Shown here in pieces: positions 6,629-7,894 of a stretch of DNA of 7,894 nt. The stretch spans positions 1-7,894 of the forward strand of contig JABDRA010000315.1 in assembly GCA_013041995.1 (NCBI GenBank). The letters run 5' to 3'. Origin of the DNA: Anderseniella sp. (lineage in GTDB: Bacteria > Pseudomonadota > Alphaproteobacteria > Rhizobiales > Aestuariivirgaceae). The notes under the pieces were generated by a model. It was not told the origin of the DNA. It did not search any database and worked only from the letters and a program-made list of their open reading frames with translations. Numbering within the stretch: position 1 is the stretch's first letter; every line of letters starts with the position of its first letter. A program made the translations under genes and the position numbers.

Positions 6629-6635
6629 AAAAACC

Positions 6636-7894
6636 ATGTCAGTTCAAACCATTGAGCGCCGCAATTCTGTGTCACAGGCTATCGCTGAAATCACCGAGGT
6701 TCTGGGTGACAGGATATCGATATCCCAGGCCGTTCGCGACCAGCACGGCAAGGACACAACCTGGAATCCCGGCCACGCACCCGATGCTGTTGCTTTCATC
6801 AACTCTACCGAAGAAGTGCAGAAGGTTGTGCAGATATGCGCAAAGTACGAAGTACCGGTCATTCCCTACGGCACCGGCACGTCACTGGAAGGCCATATCA
6901 CCTGCCCGCATGGGGGTATTTCCTTGGATATGAACAACATGAACCAGGTGCTTGAAGTAAACCCCCAGGATTTCGACGTGCGTGTACAGCCCGGTGTCAC
7001 CCGCAAACAGCTCAATGAGTACATTCGCGACCAGGGACTGTTCTTCCCCATTGACCCGGGCGCCGACGCGTCGCTTGGCGGCATGACCGCCACCCGCGCG
7101 TCCGGCACCAATGCCGTGCGCTACGGCACCATGCGCGACAACGTACTGTCACTGACCGCCGTCATGGCCAATGGTGAGATTGTGCGGACCGCGCGCCGCG
7201 CCAAGAAGTCGTCTGCCGGATATGACCTGACCCGCCTCATGGTCGGATCTGAAGGCACGCTTGGTGTCATCACCGAAATCTGCCTGAAGCTGCACGGTAT
7301 CCCGGAATCAATTGCCGCCGGTGTGTGTCCGTTCCCGTCGATCGAGGCTGCCTGCAATGCTGCCATAACCTGTATTCAGATGGGTGTTCCCATTGCACGT
7401 GTTGAATTGATCGACGCTGAAAACCTGAAGGCCTTCAACGCCTATTCCAACCTTGGCCTGAAGGAAGTGCCGACCTTGTTTGTGGAATTTCACGGCACCG
7501 AAGCGGGTGCGCGCGAGCAGATCGATACGTTTGCATCTATTGCAGACGAGCTTGGCGGCGGACCGTTTGACTGGGCGACCAATGAAGAAGACCGCCACAA
7601 GCTGTGGCAGGCACGCCATGACGGCTATTGGGCGATCAAGTCCATGGTACCGGGCAAGGAATCGCTGGGCACTGATGTGTGCGTGCCGATTTCAAGGCTT
7701 GCAGAGTGCGTTGAGCAAACCCGCCAGGACCTGGACAAGCACGGTCTGTACGGCCCCATACTCGGTCATGTCGGCGACGGAAACTTTCACGTCGTGCTGT
7801 TTTGTGATCGTGATGACGCCGCTGAGGTCAAAGCCACCGAAGAGTTCCTCTACCGCCTCGCCATGCGTGCCATCGCGATGGATGGAACCTGCAC
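6636..7894 (+). CDS. FAD-linked D-lactate dehydrogenase/glycolate oxidase (GlcD)-family protein, 3' end outside window
   Basis: Predicted flavoprotein that oxidises a D-2-hydroxyacid, most likely D-lactate to pyruvate, and passes electrons to cytochrome c or quinone. The frame from the ATG at 6636 stays open for 419 codons to the window edge; family members are about 460-480 residues, so about 50 are missing. The N-terminal FAD domain (vanillyl-alcohol-oxidase/PCMH fold) shows PYGTGTSLEGH at 77-87. It continues with PIDPGADASLGGMTATRASGTNAVRYG around 138-164 and with GSEGTLGVITE. The C-terminal substrate domain carries GHVGDGNFH at 377-385, whose His residues and Asn are the metal and substrate site of this family. 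No signal peptide or iron-sulfur motif is seen in the window. It resembles the single-subunit cytochrome-type D-lactate dehydrogenase (LDHD) more than GlcD of the three-subunit glycolate oxidase, but other D-2-hydroxyacids, such as D-2-hydroxyglutarate, cannot be excluded. The divergent thioesterase may share its regulation. Confidence 0.92.
   Translation, partial: MSVQTIERRNSVSQAIAEITEVLGDRISISQAVRDQHGKDTTWNPGHAPDAVAFINSTEEVQKVVQICAKYEVPVIPYGTGTSLEGHITCPHGGISLDMNNMNQVLEVNPQDFDVRVQPGVTRKQLNEYIRDQGLFFPIDPGADASLGGMTATRASGTNAVRYGTMRDNVLSLTAVMANGEIVRTARRAKKSSAGYDLTRLMVGSEGTLGVITEICLKLHGIPESIAAGVCPFPSIEAACNAAITCIQMGVPIARVELIDAENLKAFNAYSNLGLKEVPTLFVEFHGTEAGAREQIDTFASIADELGGGPFDWATNEEDRHKLWQARHDGYWAIKSMVPGKESLGTDVCVPISRLAECVEQTRQDLDKHGLYGPILGHVGDGNFHVVLFCDRDDAAEVKATEEFLYRLAMRAIAMDGTC

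Larger units (their letters stand above)
6505..6635. promoter_or_regulatory. Divergent promoter region between thioesterase and FAD oxidase genes
   Basis: 131 nt between two divergent genes, so both promoters should lie here. A TATAGT at 6571-6576 is the best -10-like sequence for the plus-strand gene, but no good -35 sits 16-18 nt upstream of it. GGGATT at 6528-6533 and AATCCC at 6556-6561 form a 6-bp inverted repeat with a 22-nt spacer, a possible operator. The region demands a promoter by its layout; the individual elements are weak. Confidence 0.4.

Noticed and set aside
6624..6635. ATG at 6624 as start of the FAD oxidase.
   Set aside because: It lies inside the best Shine-Dalgarno-like sequence (AGGATGGA) for the ATG at 6636 and has none of its own at proper distance; it would add only four residues.
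1..7894. Search for tRNA, rRNA, CRISPR arrays, IS ends, phage genes or defence-system genes.
   Set aside because: None seen; nearly the whole window is accounted for by ordinary protein genes.

Overview
The window is GC-rich, densely coded chromosomal DNA that reads as Alphaproteobacteria, probably Hyphomicrobiales (Rhizobiales). The main clue is a class II fumarase gene followed directly by a small DUF4169 gene and a small ribbon-helix-helix gene, an order I recall from that group. The type of membrane adenylate cyclase, the ClC protein and the D-lactate-dehydrogenase-type flavoprotein fit the same assignment. No tRNA, rRNA, insertion sequence, phage gene, CRISPR array or other sign of recent transfer was seen. 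This looks like ordinary core or near-core genome.

Layout. (1) Plus strand, 1-2812: the 3' part of a PHP-domain metallohydrolase gene whose start lies before the window, then fumC, a DUF4169 gene 7 nt downstream, and a ribbon-helix-helix gene that overlaps the DUF4169 gene by 8 nt. The last three look like one transcription unit. (2) A short convergent gap (2813-2922) with several inverted repeats. (3) Minus strand, 6504 to 2923, in transcription order: a hot-dog acyl-CoA thioesterase, a ClC anion channel/transporter with a C-terminal CBS-like region, and a six-helix membrane class III adenylate cyclase. Gaps of 118 and 107 nt separate them, so one operon is possible but not shown. (4) A divergent promoter region (6505-6635). 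(5) Plus strand, 6636 to the window end: a D-lactate dehydrogenase/glycolate oxidase-type FAD protein, cut off by the window edge. This gene is read directly from the sequence.

How the genes relate. Fumarase (TCA cycle), a D-2-hydroxyacid oxidase feeding electrons to the respiratory chain, and an acyl-CoA thioesterase are central-metabolism functions. The cyclase and the ClC protein are membrane signalling and ion-handling functions. There is no clear evidence of a dedicated new multi-gene system. The points most worth a second look are the ClC protein, which has lost three residues that define coupled Cl-/H+ exchange in E. coli ClcA; the tightly coupled fumC-DUF4169-RHH module with two small uncharacterised proteins; and the ClC-cyclase neighbourhood.
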